A stretch of DNA of 64,000 nucleotides from Hydrogenibacillus sp. (GTDB lineage: Bacteria > Bacillota > Bacilli > Thermicanales > DSM-22653): assembly GCA_014896255.1 (NCBI GenBank), contig JADBKT010000001.1, positions 119,542 through 183,541 on the forward strand, given 5' to 3'. A model generated the notes under the pieces. That model saw nothing but the letters and a program-made list of their open reading frames with translations. It was not told the origin of the DNA and did not search any database. Of this stretch, positions 26,371 through 35,564 are shown one piece after another. A program made the translations under genes and the position numbers. The stretch's first letter is position 1; the number at the start of each line of letters is the position of its first letter.

Positions 26371-27555
26371 GTGTCAAAACGATTGCATGTCCTTCACGTG
26401 ATCGGCGGCGGTGAATTCGGCGGTGCCGAACAACACCTCCTCGGCCTCGCACGGGCGCTTCACGCCGAAGGCCAAGACATCGTCCTGCACATTGTGACCA
26501 TTTACGACGGCCTGCTGGCGCAAAGATTGCGTGAAATGGGTATTCAGCCGACGGTTTTGCAGCAGTCCGGACGCTTCGACGTGTCGCTCCATCGCCAGCT
26601 GGTCGCCCTGTTCGACCGGCTCAAACCGGACATCGTCCATACGCACGGCGTCCGGGCCAATTTTTTCGGCCGCTTTGCGGGGATGTGTGCGGGAACGGCG
26701 CGTCTCGTCACCACCGTGCACAGTTTTTTGCGTTATGATTATCCGCTGCGCCGAGAATTCGCCTTGGCGTGGACGATGGAACATTTAAGCCGGCCCCTCG
26801 TCGACCACACCGTCACCGTCAGCGAAGCGCTCCGACGCGCCCTCATCGCCGACGGACTGGCGCCGGAGCGCGTCACGGTGATCGAAAACGGCATCGATCT
26901 TACGCCTTTTCGCGAGGCGCGGCGGCGCATGGCCGCCGATCCGGCGGCGCGGCGCACGGCGAGAGAAGCGCTCGGCCTTAAGCCCGAAGCGTTCGTCTGG
27001 GCGACGACCGCCCGGCTCACGCCGGTCAAAGGGCTGGACGTCCTTCTGCGCGCGTTTGCCCGTGTAAAGGCGAAAGACGCTTTCGCCCCCGGGTCGATCC
27101 AACTCCTCGTCATCGGACAGGGGCCCCTTAGGCGCGGCTTGCAAGAGCTCTCCCGAACGCTCGGCCTCGCCGCCGACGTCGTCTGGCTGGGCCATCGCGA
27201 TGATGTCCCCTTTCTTCTTTCCCTCGCCGACGGATTCGTCCTGCCGTCCCGACAAGAAGGCGGTTTCCCGCTGGCGCTCATCGAAGCGCTGGCCGCCGAC
27301 CTTCCGGCCGTCGCCACGACGATCCCGGCCATCCGAGATGTCGTCGGCGACGGCGGCGAGCCGCCGCTTGCGCTCGTCCCCCCGGACGACGATGAGGCCC
27401 TCGCCGCGGCGCTCGTGTGCCTGACGCAAGACGCCGCGCAAAGAAGCGCCTCCATCGCCCGCGCGCGCGCGCTTCTCACCCGGCGTTTCAGTCTTGAAGC
27501 TTTCGGTCGCCGACACCGGACGCTGTATACACGCCTGATGGACGATCGCCCTTGA
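26371..27555 (+). CDS. Glycosyltransferase family 4 protein
   Basis: 394 residues from a GTG preceded by GGAGGTGATCC. GT-B fold: N-terminal VLHVIGGGEFGGAEQHLLGLARAL, then VIENGIDLTPF and the C-terminal nucleotide-sugar site (ARLTPVKGLDVLLRAFA, GDGFVLPSRQEGGFPLALIEALA region with E-x7-E). Transfers an unknown sugar, presumably in the cell-wall polymer or a glycolipid. Its last 68 bases overlap the 3' end of the convergent glycosyltransferase gene. Confidence 0.9.
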   Translation: MSKRLHVLHVIGGGEFGGAEQHLLGLARALHAEGQDIVLHIVTIYDGLLAQRLREMGIQPTVLQQSGRFDVSLHRQLVALFDRLKPDIVHTHGVRANFFGRFAGMCAGTARLVTTVHSFLRYDYPLRREFALAWTMEHLSRPLVDHTVTVSEALRRALIADGLAPERVTVIENGIDLTPFREARRRMAADPAARRTAREALGLKPEAFVWATTARLTPVKGLDVLLRAFARVKAKDAFAPGSIQLLVIGQGPLRRGLQELSRTLGLAADVVWLGHRDDVPFLLSLADGFVLPSRQEGGFPLALIEALAADLPAVATTIPAIRDVVGDGGEPPLALVPPDDDEALAAALVCLTQDAAQRSASIARARALLTRRFSLEAFGRRHRTLYTRLMDDRP

Positions 27556-28915
27556 CGAGCCGATGAAACAGTTCGGCAAACTGCTCTGCCTGCACATCGC
27601 GGCGATAGCGCACGAACGCCGCCTCGCCGAGGACATCGAGCGCCTCAGGAAACGCACCGCGCCGCCAATCGGCGATTAAGCGGCGGAGCTCGGCGCGGAT
27701 GAGCGCCTCATCGTCCGGAGGCGCCGTATAGGCGTGCGGGAGGCTTCGGATGATGTCCGCCGCCTCACCGGGGCGCAACAGGGCGAAAATCGGCCGCCCG
27801 ACCATCATGTAATCGTATAGTTTACCCGGAATGTAATCACCGGCGCGCGGATGGAGATCGCCGACGATCAAAAGCACCGTCGCGCGGGCGAGCAGAGAAA
27901 GCGCCTCGAAATACGGCAGATGCCCGTGATCGACAAAGGCCGTCTCCAACCCGAGGGTGCGGATCATTCGCCGGTTGTCGTCCCGCCCCGGCGGATCGAA
28001 CATGCCCGCGAACTCCAGCTTAAGCGACCGGGCATCGATCGCCCCTTCGTCCATGAGCGCCCGCAGGGCTTGAAAAAATGCCCGCGGATGGCGCTTTTCA
28101 TACAAGATGCCGGTGTGCGCGAAGGTGAGCACGCCGTCCGAATCCGGGGGACGACTTTCCCGAAGATGACGAACATATTGCACGTCTTCCGGATCGAAGC
28201 CGTTGTAGATGACGTCGATCGCTGCCTCCGGGTAGAGCGCAAGAAATCCGCGGCGAAAGGCCTCGGTGACCGTCGTGATGTGCGTCGCGGACCGAAAAAC
28301 GGCGCGCTCCATCGCCGTTTCCAACGCCGCCCGCCAAGGGATCGTCGTAAAATGCATGTTCTGTGTCCACGGATCGCGAAAATCGGCTACCCACGGCAGA
28401 TGCGTGCGGCGTTGGAGGGCCCGCGCGACGAGATGATCGGTCACCGGACCGGAGGTGGAAAAGAGGAGATCGACCCGATGGGCGCGGACGGCTTCCAGGC
28501 CGGCCTTCACCGCCCCGCGGTACCAGACGATCTCCTCCTCCGGGATGAAAAACGCACTCCGCAAAGCGATCGCCGCGTTGCGCAGCGCGCGGGCCGACGC
28601 AGAGGACGATCCGCCCTCCTTCGCGCGATCTGCCTCTTTTGGACCGCGCTCCCGCCCGCTTTGGAGACGCGAACGCAAAGCGAGATGCCAGCGCGGGTGC
28701 GGCACGCGATAAACGGGAACGTGCCCGGGTACGTCGCTAAACCGCCCTTCGTCGAGCGGAAGGTAGTCCGGCGGGCTTACCGTGAGCACCACCGGACGAA
28801 TCCCGTAGCGAGGCAGATATTTCACCAGCTTTTGCGCCCGTGGCACGCCGCCGCCGCCGAGCGGCGGGAACCAATACGCGATGATGAGGACCGTAAGCGG
28901 CGCCGGGCGATTCAT
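27488..28915 (-). CDS. Glycosyltransferase (GT4-like)
   Basis: 475 residues. Starts LIIAYWFPPLGGGGVPRAQKLVKYLPRYGI, the N-terminal pattern of WcaI/GT4 enzymes; VIYNGFDPEDV and the C-terminal PGKLYDYMMVGRPIFALL segment complete the GT-B fold. An unusual Ser/Ala/Arg-rich insert lies near residues 85-112. Start ATG overlaps the stop of the upstream dehydrogenase (ATGA), so the two are co-translated. Acceptor and donor unknown. Confidence 0.87.
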   Translation of the reverse strand: MNRPAPLTVLIIAYWFPPLGGGGVPRAQKLVKYLPRYGIRPVVLTVSPPDYLPLDEGRFSDVPGHVPVYRVPHPRWHLALRSRLQSGRERGPKEADRAKEGGSSSASARALRNAAIALRSAFFIPEEEIVWYRGAVKAGLEAVRAHRVDLLFSTSGPVTDHLVARALQRRTHLPWVADFRDPWTQNMHFTTIPWRAALETAMERAVFRSATHITTVTEAFRRGFLALYPEAAIDVIYNGFDPEDVQYVRHLRESRPPDSDGVLTFAHTGILYEKRHPRAFFQALRALMDEGAIDARSLKLEFAGMFDPPGRDDNRRMIRTLGLETAFVDHGHLPYFEALSLLARATVLLIVGDLHPRAGDYIPGKLYDYMMVGRPIFALLRPGEAADIIRSLPHAYTAPPDDEALIRAELRRLIADWRRGAFPEALDVLGEAAFVRYRRDVQAEQFAELFHRLVKGDRPSGVYTASGVGDRKLQD

Positions 28916-30210
28916 ATGCGCATCACCGTCTGCGGGCCGTGCCCCTCCGGCACGACGCCTTTGGCGTCGAAGATGAGCCCATCGGCGCGCATCCGCCGCC
29001 CGATGTCGGCCCAGTCGAGATCGTCAAACGCTTTTTGGCGGACGAGGAAAAAGAGCACGTCCGCCCCGTCCACCGCCGCATCCAGCGTGTCGACGACATA
29101 CGACGCATCGTGCTTTACCAGCGGATCAAAAGCACGCACCTGCGCCCCCCGATCGGAAAGGAGATCGGCGATCCGAAGCGCTGGACTCTCCCGGTCGTCG
29201 TTCGAATAATCTTTCATCGCCAACCCCAACACGGCTACCGTCATGTCGCGATAAGACTTCCCGCGCTCGGCCAGCGCACTGCCGACCCAATCGACGAGCG
29301 CCTGCGGCACGGAGTCGTTCTGCTGCCGGGCCAAAGCCAAAAGCGGCAGACGCAAGCCGAGCGCGTCCACTTTCGGCTTTAAATAATAATACGCATACGG
29401 GATGCAATGGCCGCCGACGCCGGGCCCCGGGATGAGCAGCTGAACGCGTTTGTGGGTGTTGGCGATGCGGATCGTCTCCAAGGTGTCGATTCCGAAGCGC
29501 TCCGTAAAACGGGCGAACTCCTGCACCATGGCCAGGTTGACGTCCCGTTGAATGTTCTCAAATAATTTGGCTGTCTCTACCACTTTAATCGAAGATGGAT
29601 GGATGTCCGCCTCGGTAACGATTTTTAACAGCTCGATGGCCCGCGTAAGGCCCCGTTCGCCCACGGCGCCGACGCCGAGCGGCATCGTGCGGAACTCTTC
29701 AAAGGCCCGTCCTTCGGCGATGCGTTCCGAGGCGTAGGCGAGGTCGAAGTCGACGCCGGCCCGAAGCCCGCTCTCCTGCTCCAAAATCGGTTGAAAGATC
29801 TCCTCCGTCGCCCCGGGCACGACGGTGCTGCGGACAAGGACGAGATCGCCTGTTTTGAGCACCCGGCCGATCGACCGCGCGGCATCGATGAACGGCGCGT
29901 AGACCGGTTCGCCGTCTTTGATGGGAATGCCCACGGTGACGACATAGCGGTCGATGCCGAGCCGCCCTGCTTCGTCGTAGTCCGTCGTCGCCCGGAAACG
30001 GCTGCGCGCGATCATCTCCCGCAAAATGTCCTGAAGCGTCCGTTCCCCATCCCGCTCCACGCTTTCGCTCTCACCGCGGTTGAGCGCTTCGACGTGCCGC
30101 GCCGCGACGTCGATCCCCAGCACGAACGCCCCTTTTTGCGCGTAGCTGAGCGCGAGCGGAAGGCCGACGAAGCCGAGGCCCACGACGGCCATGCGAATCT
30201 GTTGCTGCAT
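28912..30210 (-). CDS. Nucleotide-sugar dehydrogenase (UDP-glucose/ManNAc type)
   Basis: 432 residues. NAD-binding N-terminus MAVVGLGFVGLPLALSYAQKG, central domain with KLFENIQRDVNLAMVQEFA, and the catalytic cysteine in GPGVGGHCIP; C-terminal UDP-binding domain with VLGLAMKDYSNDDRESPALRI. Oxidises a UDP-hexose or UDP-N-acetylhexosamine to a uronic acid. The KDYSNDDRES pattern and overall shape resemble WecC/WbpA more than Ugd, but the substrate is not certain. Start ATG at 30210 chosen; a TTG eight codons upstream is possible. Confidence 0.88.
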   Translation of the reverse strand: MQQQIRMAVVGLGFVGLPLALSYAQKGAFVLGIDVAARHVEALNRGESESVERDGERTLQDILREMIARSRFRATTDYDEAGRLGIDRYVVTVGIPIKDGEPVYAPFIDAARSIGRVLKTGDLVLVRSTVVPGATEEIFQPILEQESGLRAGVDFDLAYASERIAEGRAFEEFRTMPLGVGAVGERGLTRAIELLKIVTEADIHPSSIKVVETAKLFENIQRDVNLAMVQEFARFTERFGIDTLETIRIANTHKRVQLLIPGPGVGGHCIPYAYYYLKPKVDALGLRLPLLALARQQNDSVPQALVDWVGSALAERGKSYRDMTVAVLGLAMKDYSNDDRESPALRIADLLSDRGAQVRAFDPLVKHDASYVVDTLDAAVDGADVLFFLVRQKAFDDLDWADIGRRMRADGLIFDAKGVVPEGHGPQTVMRI

Positions 30211-30246
30211 CCGACACCGTTCTCCCTTCAACATTCCATCGAAAGA

Positions 30247-30333
30247 TCAATAAAGCCAAAACCACCAGTACGCCAGGCCGGCGAGAATGAACAACGCCGA
30301 CAACACGATGAACAGCCGGGCGATGAACTCCAC
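30247..30333 (-). CDS. 28-residue single-helix membrane miniprotein
   Basis: GTG start preceded by GAGGAGGTTTGGCC, an excellent ribosome-binding site, and a 28-codon frame encoding MEFIARLFIVLSALFILAGL plus YWWFWLY: one hydrophobic helix with an aromatic C-terminal belt. It lies 56 bases downstream of mutS2 and 36 bases before the dehydrogenase, on the same strand. Not recognised. The ribosome-binding site and clean hydrophobic coding make it likely to be translated. Confidence 0.6.
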   Translation of the reverse strand: MEFIARLFIVLSALFILAGLAYWWFWLY

Positions 30334-30389
30334 GGCCAAACCTCCTCAAGCCCTTGAGCGCGCCTTCGCGTCTCCCTCCTCGACGTCCG

Positions 30390-32798
30390 CTACAACTCGA
30401 CGATCGTCACGCCGCTCCCGCCTTCTTCCCGCCCGCCGCTTCTTGCGCCGAGCACCGCCGGATGGCGCGACAAGAACTGCGCCACGCCGCGCTTCAAAGC
30501 GCCGGTGCCGAGACCATGGACAATCACCAGGCGGTCCAAACCGTCGAGCAGGGCCCGGTCGATCGCCTCATCGATCGCCGCTTCCGCCTCTTTGACGGTC
30601 ATCCCGCGGACGTCGATTTCGAACGTCGCGCGTCGCGCGGCATGAACGCGGACCCCGGATGACCCCCCGGGCGTCTTCGACGAGGCGTTGCCTTGCGTTT
30701 CCAGCGACAGCAAATCCTGAACCGGGACGGTCAGCTTCATCAGACCGAGCTGGACGACGGCCTCCCCGTCGGGCCGAACTTCGAGCACCGTTCCTTTGGC
30801 GCCGTACGTCCGGACCTGGACCGCCGTGCCGGGCAGAAGCGGCGTCCTGACCCTGTCGGCGGACTGGGCATCCGGCGCCTTGCGGCCGGCGCCCTGCTCC
30901 GCCGCCCCATCCAGCCCTTTCAGCACCTCTTTTAAAGTCCGCTGTCGGGCAATCCACTCGTGCGGTTTCAATGCCGGGGCAGAAGCCGGCGATGTCTGCG
31001 CCGCCTGATGCAGCGACTGGAGTTCGGCGACGATCATATCGGCGCGGCGAACGGCTTCTTCCAAACGCCGCCGGAAGGACGCCTCGATTTCTTGCAGACG
31101 CGCTTCGCGCGCCGCGCGTTGCGCCGCAAGCTCCGCCTCCAGGGCGCGCCTCGCCTCCTCCACGCGCGCCCTTTCTGCTGCCAGCCGGGCGTGTTCGGCC
31201 TCCAATGACTGCAAACGATCGGACAAATCCTGCACGATTTCCGCCGACCGTTTGGCGCCTTCGCTCATCCGCGCCCGCGCCCGCTCGACGACCGTCTCCT
31301 CCAAACCCAGGCGCCGAGCGATGTACAAAGCGTGGCTCGCTCCCGGCACTCCGAGCAACAACCGGTATGTGGGCCTGAGCGTCTCGCGATCGAATGCGAC
31401 GCTCGCGTTCCGGGCCCACGGCCGCTCGTAAGCGAGCGCTTTAAGTTCGCTGTAGTGCGTTGTGGCCACGATGCGCGTACCGCGCTCGGCGAGCGCCTCC
31501 AAAACGGCCGCGGCAAGCGCCACGCCTTCCTGGGGATCGGTTCCGGCGCCGATCTCATCGAGCAGCACGAGGCTCTCTGCCGTCGCCCGGCGCATGATCT
31601 CCACGACATGCACCATGTGCGATGAAAACGTGCTTAAGTTTTGGGCGATCGACTGTTCGTCGCCGATGTCGGCGTATACGCCGTCAAAGACGGGCAGCCG
31701 GCTGCCTTCGTCGGCCGGGATGAACAAGCCGGATTGCGCCATGAGCGCCGCAAGCCCGACCGTCTTCAGCGTCACCGTTTTGCCGCCGGTGTTCGGACCG
31801 GTGATGAGGAGCAGCCGGACGTCGTCCTCCAGGACGATGTCGTTTTTCACCGCTCGATCGAACAAAAGCGGATGATACGCGCCGTACAGCGCGATGCGAC
31901 CGCCGGGTTCCTCCATCATCGGGCGCGCATGACCGTAGCGACGGGCGTAGGCCGCCTTGGCCAGGGCGAAATCAAGCGCCGCCAGCTGTGCCTCATCGCG
32001 ACGCAGCGCTTCGGCATGGTCCGCCACGGCCGCCGTCAAACGACGCAAAATGCGCTCCACTTCCCGCGCCTCGGCCGTCTCCAGTGCGCGACGCTCGTTG
32101 TTCAGGGCGACGACCGCTTCCGGTTCGACAAACAGCGTCGCGCCGGAACCCGAGACGTCGTGCACGATGCCCTTGATCCGCCCGCGTTGATCGGCGCGCA
32201 CGGGAAGTACCGCCCGCCCGGCGCGGAACATGACGACGGGCTCCTGCAGCGCTTTTTGAAACTCAGAATCGCGGACCATCCGTTCCAATGTCTCGCGGAT
32301 GCGCGCCTCGAGGGCGCGGATCCGCCGTCGAAGATCCTCCAGCGTCGGCGAAGCGTCGTCGCGGAGGTCTTCTGCCGACGCCACCGCTCCACGGAGCGCC
32401 TCATAAAGGTCCGGCGGCGCCTGGATCGCTTCCGCCAGGCGGGAAAGCCGCGGCAAATCGACCGTCTCGACGATGCGGAGAACGGCTCCCCGCACGCGGC
32501 GCGCGCCGATCATCAACGAAAGCAGGCGGTAGAGCGCATCCGGGTAAAGCAATCCGCCTCTCACCGCCCGATCGACGGCGTCGTCGATCGGGCCGATCCC
32601 CGAAAAATCCGGAGGCCCGAATCGTTCGAGGAGGACCAAAGCTTCGTCCGTTTCGGCAAGACGCTCCTCGACCGCCTCTCTTCGCCAGGCCGGACGAAGC
32701 GCGCGGGCCAGATCCGCGCCGAGCGGCGTCGCCGCCGCTTCGGCCACCCCTTCGATCACCGCCTCATATTCGAGTAATGTGAGCGTTCGCGCGTCCAA
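30390..32798 (-). CDS. mutS2: MutS2 endonuclease / ribosome-collision ATPase
   Basis: About 802 residues. MutS-type clamp and ATPase core with Walker A ITGPNTGGKTVTLKTVG, Walker B and signature region LLDEIGAGTDPQEGVAL, a coiled-coil (about residues 510-625) and a C-terminal Smr domain (FEIDVRGMTVKEAE; IVHGLGTGALKRGV). Known roles: suppressing recombination and splitting collided ribosomes. Two TTGs are possible starts; GAGGGG touches the first (32804) and is six bases from the second (32798), which is preferred. Confidence 0.95.
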   Translation of the reverse strand: MDARTLTLLEYEAVIEGVAEAAATPLGADLARALRPAWRREAVEERLAETDEALVLLERFGPPDFSGIGPIDDAVDRAVRGGLLYPDALYRLLSLMIGARRVRGAVLRIVETVDLPRLSRLAEAIQAPPDLYEALRGAVASAEDLRDDASPTLEDLRRRIRALEARIRETLERMVRDSEFQKALQEPVVMFRAGRAVLPVRADQRGRIKGIVHDVSGSGATLFVEPEAVVALNNERRALETAEAREVERILRRLTAAVADHAEALRRDEAQLAALDFALAKAAYARRYGHARPMMEEPGGRIALYGAYHPLLFDRAVKNDIVLEDDVRLLLITGPNTGGKTVTLKTVGLAALMAQSGLFIPADEGSRLPVFDGVYADIGDEQSIAQNLSTFSSHMVHVVEIMRRATAESLVLLDEIGAGTDPQEGVALAAAVLEALAERGTRIVATTHYSELKALAYERPWARNASVAFDRETLRPTYRLLLGVPGASHALYIARRLGLEETVVERARARMSEGAKRSAEIVQDLSDRLQSLEAEHARLAAERARVEEARRALEAELAAQRAAREARLQEIEASFRRRLEEAVRRADMIVAELQSLHQAAQTSPASAPALKPHEWIARQRTLKEVLKGLDGAAEQGAGRKAPDAQSADRVRTPLLPGTAVQVRTYGAKGTVLEVRPDGEAVVQLGLMKLTVPVQDLLSLETQGNASSKTPGGSSGVRVHAARRATFEIDVRGMTVKEAEAAIDEAIDRALLDGLDRLVIVHGLGTGALKRGVAQFLSRHPAVLGARSGGREEGGSGVTIVEL

Positions 32799-32884
32799 TC
32801 GCAACCCCTCGCTTCAAACGTCCTTTCGCGGCGCCGGACCAACTTGAACACCACCCGGCGCATCCGTAACGCCCGTCCGCCGTT

Positions 32885-34642
32885 TCAGCGCGGGCGGATC
32901 TTGCCGCGGTTCCGCGACAGATAAGCGATCAACGCCTCCGGGTCCATGGCGTTTTGGACCATGCTCCGCGGGATGAGCGCTTTCCGCGCGTATTGCACGC
33001 CGAGGTGCATCTGTTCGAGTTCGCTCACATTGTGCGCGTCGGTGCTGATGGCGATCTTCACGCCGGCTTGAGCCGCCAGGCGCAGATGATCGACGTTCAG
33101 GTCCAGGCGGTACGGGCTGGCGTTGAGTTCCAGCACCTTGTCGTACCGTGCCGCGGCCTCGATCACGGCCTCCATGTCGACGGCATAGGCTTCCCGCCGA
33201 CCGATCAGCCGTCCGGTCGGATGGGCGATGAGATCGACATACGGATGCCGCACGGCGGACAGGAGTCGCGCCGTCATCGTCTCGCGGCTTTGCCGAAACG
33301 ACGTATGGACGGAGGCGACGACGAAGTCCAGCGCGGCCAGGACCTCGTCCGGATAGTCGAGCGTGCCGTCCGGCAAAATGTCCACTTCCGTGCCGGCAAA
33401 AATATAGAACATAGCGCCCCATTCCTCGGACAATCGGGTTTCGATACGCCGGACCTCTTCGACTTGCGCCTTGAGCCGTTCGACGGAAAGGCCGCCCGCC
33501 ACCTTGAGCGACGCCGAATGATCGGTGACGGCGATGTACCGATAGCCGCGCGCGTAAGCCGCCCGCGCCATCTCTTCGATCGTATTGCCGCCGTCGCTGG
33601 AGCGCGTATGCATGTGCAAATCGCCTCGGATGTCCTCCGAAGAGATGAGCCCGTCGAGCAACCGGACGCGCGCGGGGGCGAAGATTTCGGCGTCGTCGCG
33701 CAGCTCCGGCGACACGTAAGGCAGACCCAGGCGCGCATAGAGAGCCGCTTCGTCGGCGAACGTCTCCAGCCGTCCGTCGCCGTGCGACAAACCGTACTCA
33801 TTGAGTTTCAGGCCGAGCATCTTGGCCCGTTGCCGCAAAAAAATGTTGTGCGCCCTCGAGCCGGTAAAGTGCAGCAGAGCCGAACCGTACTGTTCCGGCG
33901 CAACAAAGCGGACGTCGACCGGAATCGGCCAAAGCGCCTCAAACGTAAAGGAGACCTTGTCCGGACCAAACGCCGTGACATGTCCGGTTCCGGCGACTTC
34001 GCGAACTGCTTCGGCGACCGTTTTCGCTTGCCGGGTGGCGACGACCAGATCGACATCTTTTGGCCTCTCCGACACGCGGCGGATGCTGCCGGCGATCTCA
34101 CACCGATCGACGCCCGGAAGACGGGCGATCGTTCGGCATATTTCCCGGGCAATCGGCGCCATATCGGCGAGCGGACGGCGGGCGTTCGGATCGTGCGCCG
34201 CACGGAGCGCTTCGGCGATGCGCCGCTCGATCTTTGCTCCGAACCCCGGAAGGGCGCGGATCTTCTGCGCTTGAATCGCCTGTTCGAGCTTCGCCTCCGA
34301 GTCGATGTCGAGCTCGCGGATGAGCTTACCGACCGTCTTCGGGCCGATGCCGGGAACGGCGAGCAAGCGGATGAGCGCCTTCGGCACCTTCTCCTCCAGC
34401 GCCTTAAGTAGCGGCGACTCACCGTGTTCCAAGATTTCGCGCACGACGGCACCGATCCCCTTACCGATACCGGGGATCGCTTCTCCGCGATCGAGCAGCT
34501 CGGCGATCGGCACGTCCAGGCTTTCGATCGTTTGTGCCGCCCGACGATAGCTCCTCACTTTAAACGCGTTTTCTCCCAAGATTTCACTGTAATCGGCAAT
34601 TTTCTCCAGCACGCGCGCAATGTATCGGTTGGTGACGTCCAT
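32885..34642 (-). CDS. polX: DNA polymerase X family with PHP exonuclease
   Basis: 585 residues. N-terminal helix-hairpin-helix region (IPGIGKGIGAVVREIL; VPGIGPKTVGKL), nucleotidyltransferase palm with GSIRRVSERPKDVDLVVA and the third aspartate in PVDVRFV, then a C-terminal PHP domain (GDLHMHTRSSDGGNT; TDHSAS; HPTGR; STDAHN) giving 3'-5' exonuclease and AP-endonuclease activity. Functions in base-excision repair in Bacillus. An extended -10 (TGT-TATACT, plus 34687-34692) lies 45 bases before the ATG. The gap to mutS2 is only about 85 bases, as in many Bacillales. Confidence 0.95.
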   Translation of the reverse strand: MDVTNRYIARVLEKIADYSEILGENAFKVRSYRRAAQTIESLDVPIAELLDRGEAIPGIGKGIGAVVREILEHGESPLLKALEEKVPKALIRLLAVPGIGPKTVGKLIRELDIDSEAKLEQAIQAQKIRALPGFGAKIERRIAEALRAAHDPNARRPLADMAPIAREICRTIARLPGVDRCEIAGSIRRVSERPKDVDLVVATRQAKTVAEAVREVAGTGHVTAFGPDKVSFTFEALWPIPVDVRFVAPEQYGSALLHFTGSRAHNIFLRQRAKMLGLKLNEYGLSHGDGRLETFADEAALYARLGLPYVSPELRDDAEIFAPARVRLLDGLISSEDIRGDLHMHTRSSDGGNTIEEMARAAYARGYRYIAVTDHSASLKVAGGLSVERLKAQVEEVRRIETRLSEEWGAMFYIFAGTEVDILPDGTLDYPDEVLAALDFVVASVHTSFRQSRETMTARLLSAVRHPYVDLIAHPTGRLIGRREAYAVDMEAVIEAAARYDKVLELNASPYRLDLNVDHLRLAAQAGVKIAISTDAHNVSELEQMHLGVQYARKALIPRSMVQNAMDPEALIAYLSRNRGKIRPR

Positions 34643-34833
34643 GCATCCACACCGCCGTCTCTCGTCCCTGAAGCGCATCTTCTCCCAGTATAACACAATG
34701 AAATGCAAAACGCCGCCGCCCGGATGCCCCAAGCGACGGCCACCACCGTTTGCGGCGATCATCCGTCGACCGCGATCACTTGCGCTTGAATCGGCGCACC
34801 GGCGACCTTGCGGCCGAACGCCGACGGCTGTCG

Positions 34834-35262
34834 TCAGCGCACGACGAGCACCGGACACGGCGCGAGATGCAACACTTTATGGCTGACGCTGCCGAGGACC
34901 AGCTCGCCAAACGTCCCCAACCCGCGTCGCCCGATGACGATGAGTTCGTAGTCGCCGTGTTTGGCCGTCTGCACGATCTCCTGCGCCGGATTGCCGACGG
35001 CGACCAGGGCCTCCGCTTTGACGCCGCGCTCCCGAAGCGCCGCGAGGGCATCGGCGACGATCGTCTGTCCGCTCCGCTCGGCCTGCGCGTTCCAATCGAC
35101 GTCCAAAAAGGCGGCTTCCGGCGGCGGCGTGTACGGTTCCAGAACGTACATCACCGTTACACGACATTGTTCTTCCTGTCCTTCGCACAGCTTCAAAACG
35201 GCGTCGATCGCGCGGCGGGCATGCATTGAGCCGTCGTAAGGAAGCAAAATGCGCTCGTACAT
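34834..35262 (-). CDS. Universal stress protein UspA family
   Basis: 142 residues, single Usp domain with ATP-binding type motif: N-terminal RILLPYDGSMHARRA and C-terminal VIGRRGLGTFGELVLGSVSHKVLHLAPCPVLVV (G-2x-G-9x-G-S). Start ATG follows AAGGAGGG. Probably monocistronic. Cytoplasmic; the specific stress is unknown. Confidence 0.92.
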   Translation of the reverse strand: MYERILLPYDGSMHARRAIDAVLKLCEGQEEQCRVTVMYVLEPYTPPPEAAFLDVDWNAQAERSGQTIVADALAALRERGVKAEALVAVGNPAQEIVQTAKHGDYELIVIGRRGLGTFGELVLGSVSHKVLHLAPCPVLVVR

Positions 35263-35488
35263 GACCGGTACCCTCCTTAAATTTTTATCCGGCATAGGTT
35301 GGTCCCCACTGCTCTTCCCGATTTCCACTATACGCCGGCAGCCCGAAACGGCCAAGCTGTAATCTTGCATGTTGTCGCATGTTTACGGTTGCCGCTCCGC
35401 AATGACGACGGCATCCCGCCTTTCATGCCGTTTCTTTGGTTCGCGGCGTTCGGATGCATTTTATACAGAATCGTCGCCCGGAAATGAC

Positions 35489-35517
35489 TTGTACGCGCCC
35501 GAACGTTCGGATATCCT
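35489..35517 (+). promoter_or_regulatory. Peroxiredoxin promoter with palindromic spacer
   Basis: TTGTAC (35489-35494), 17 bases, TATCCT (35512-35517). The spacer holds a perfect 12-base palindrome CCGAACGTTCGG (35499-35510), which overlaps a second small palindrome GGATATCC. A good position for an operator. This, with the 3' end of the uspA upstream region, is all I see in the 302-base gap. Confidence 0.45.
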
Positions 35518-35564
35518 TACATTTGGATATTAAAATCATTCGAATCCAAGGAGGCGATCCGAAG

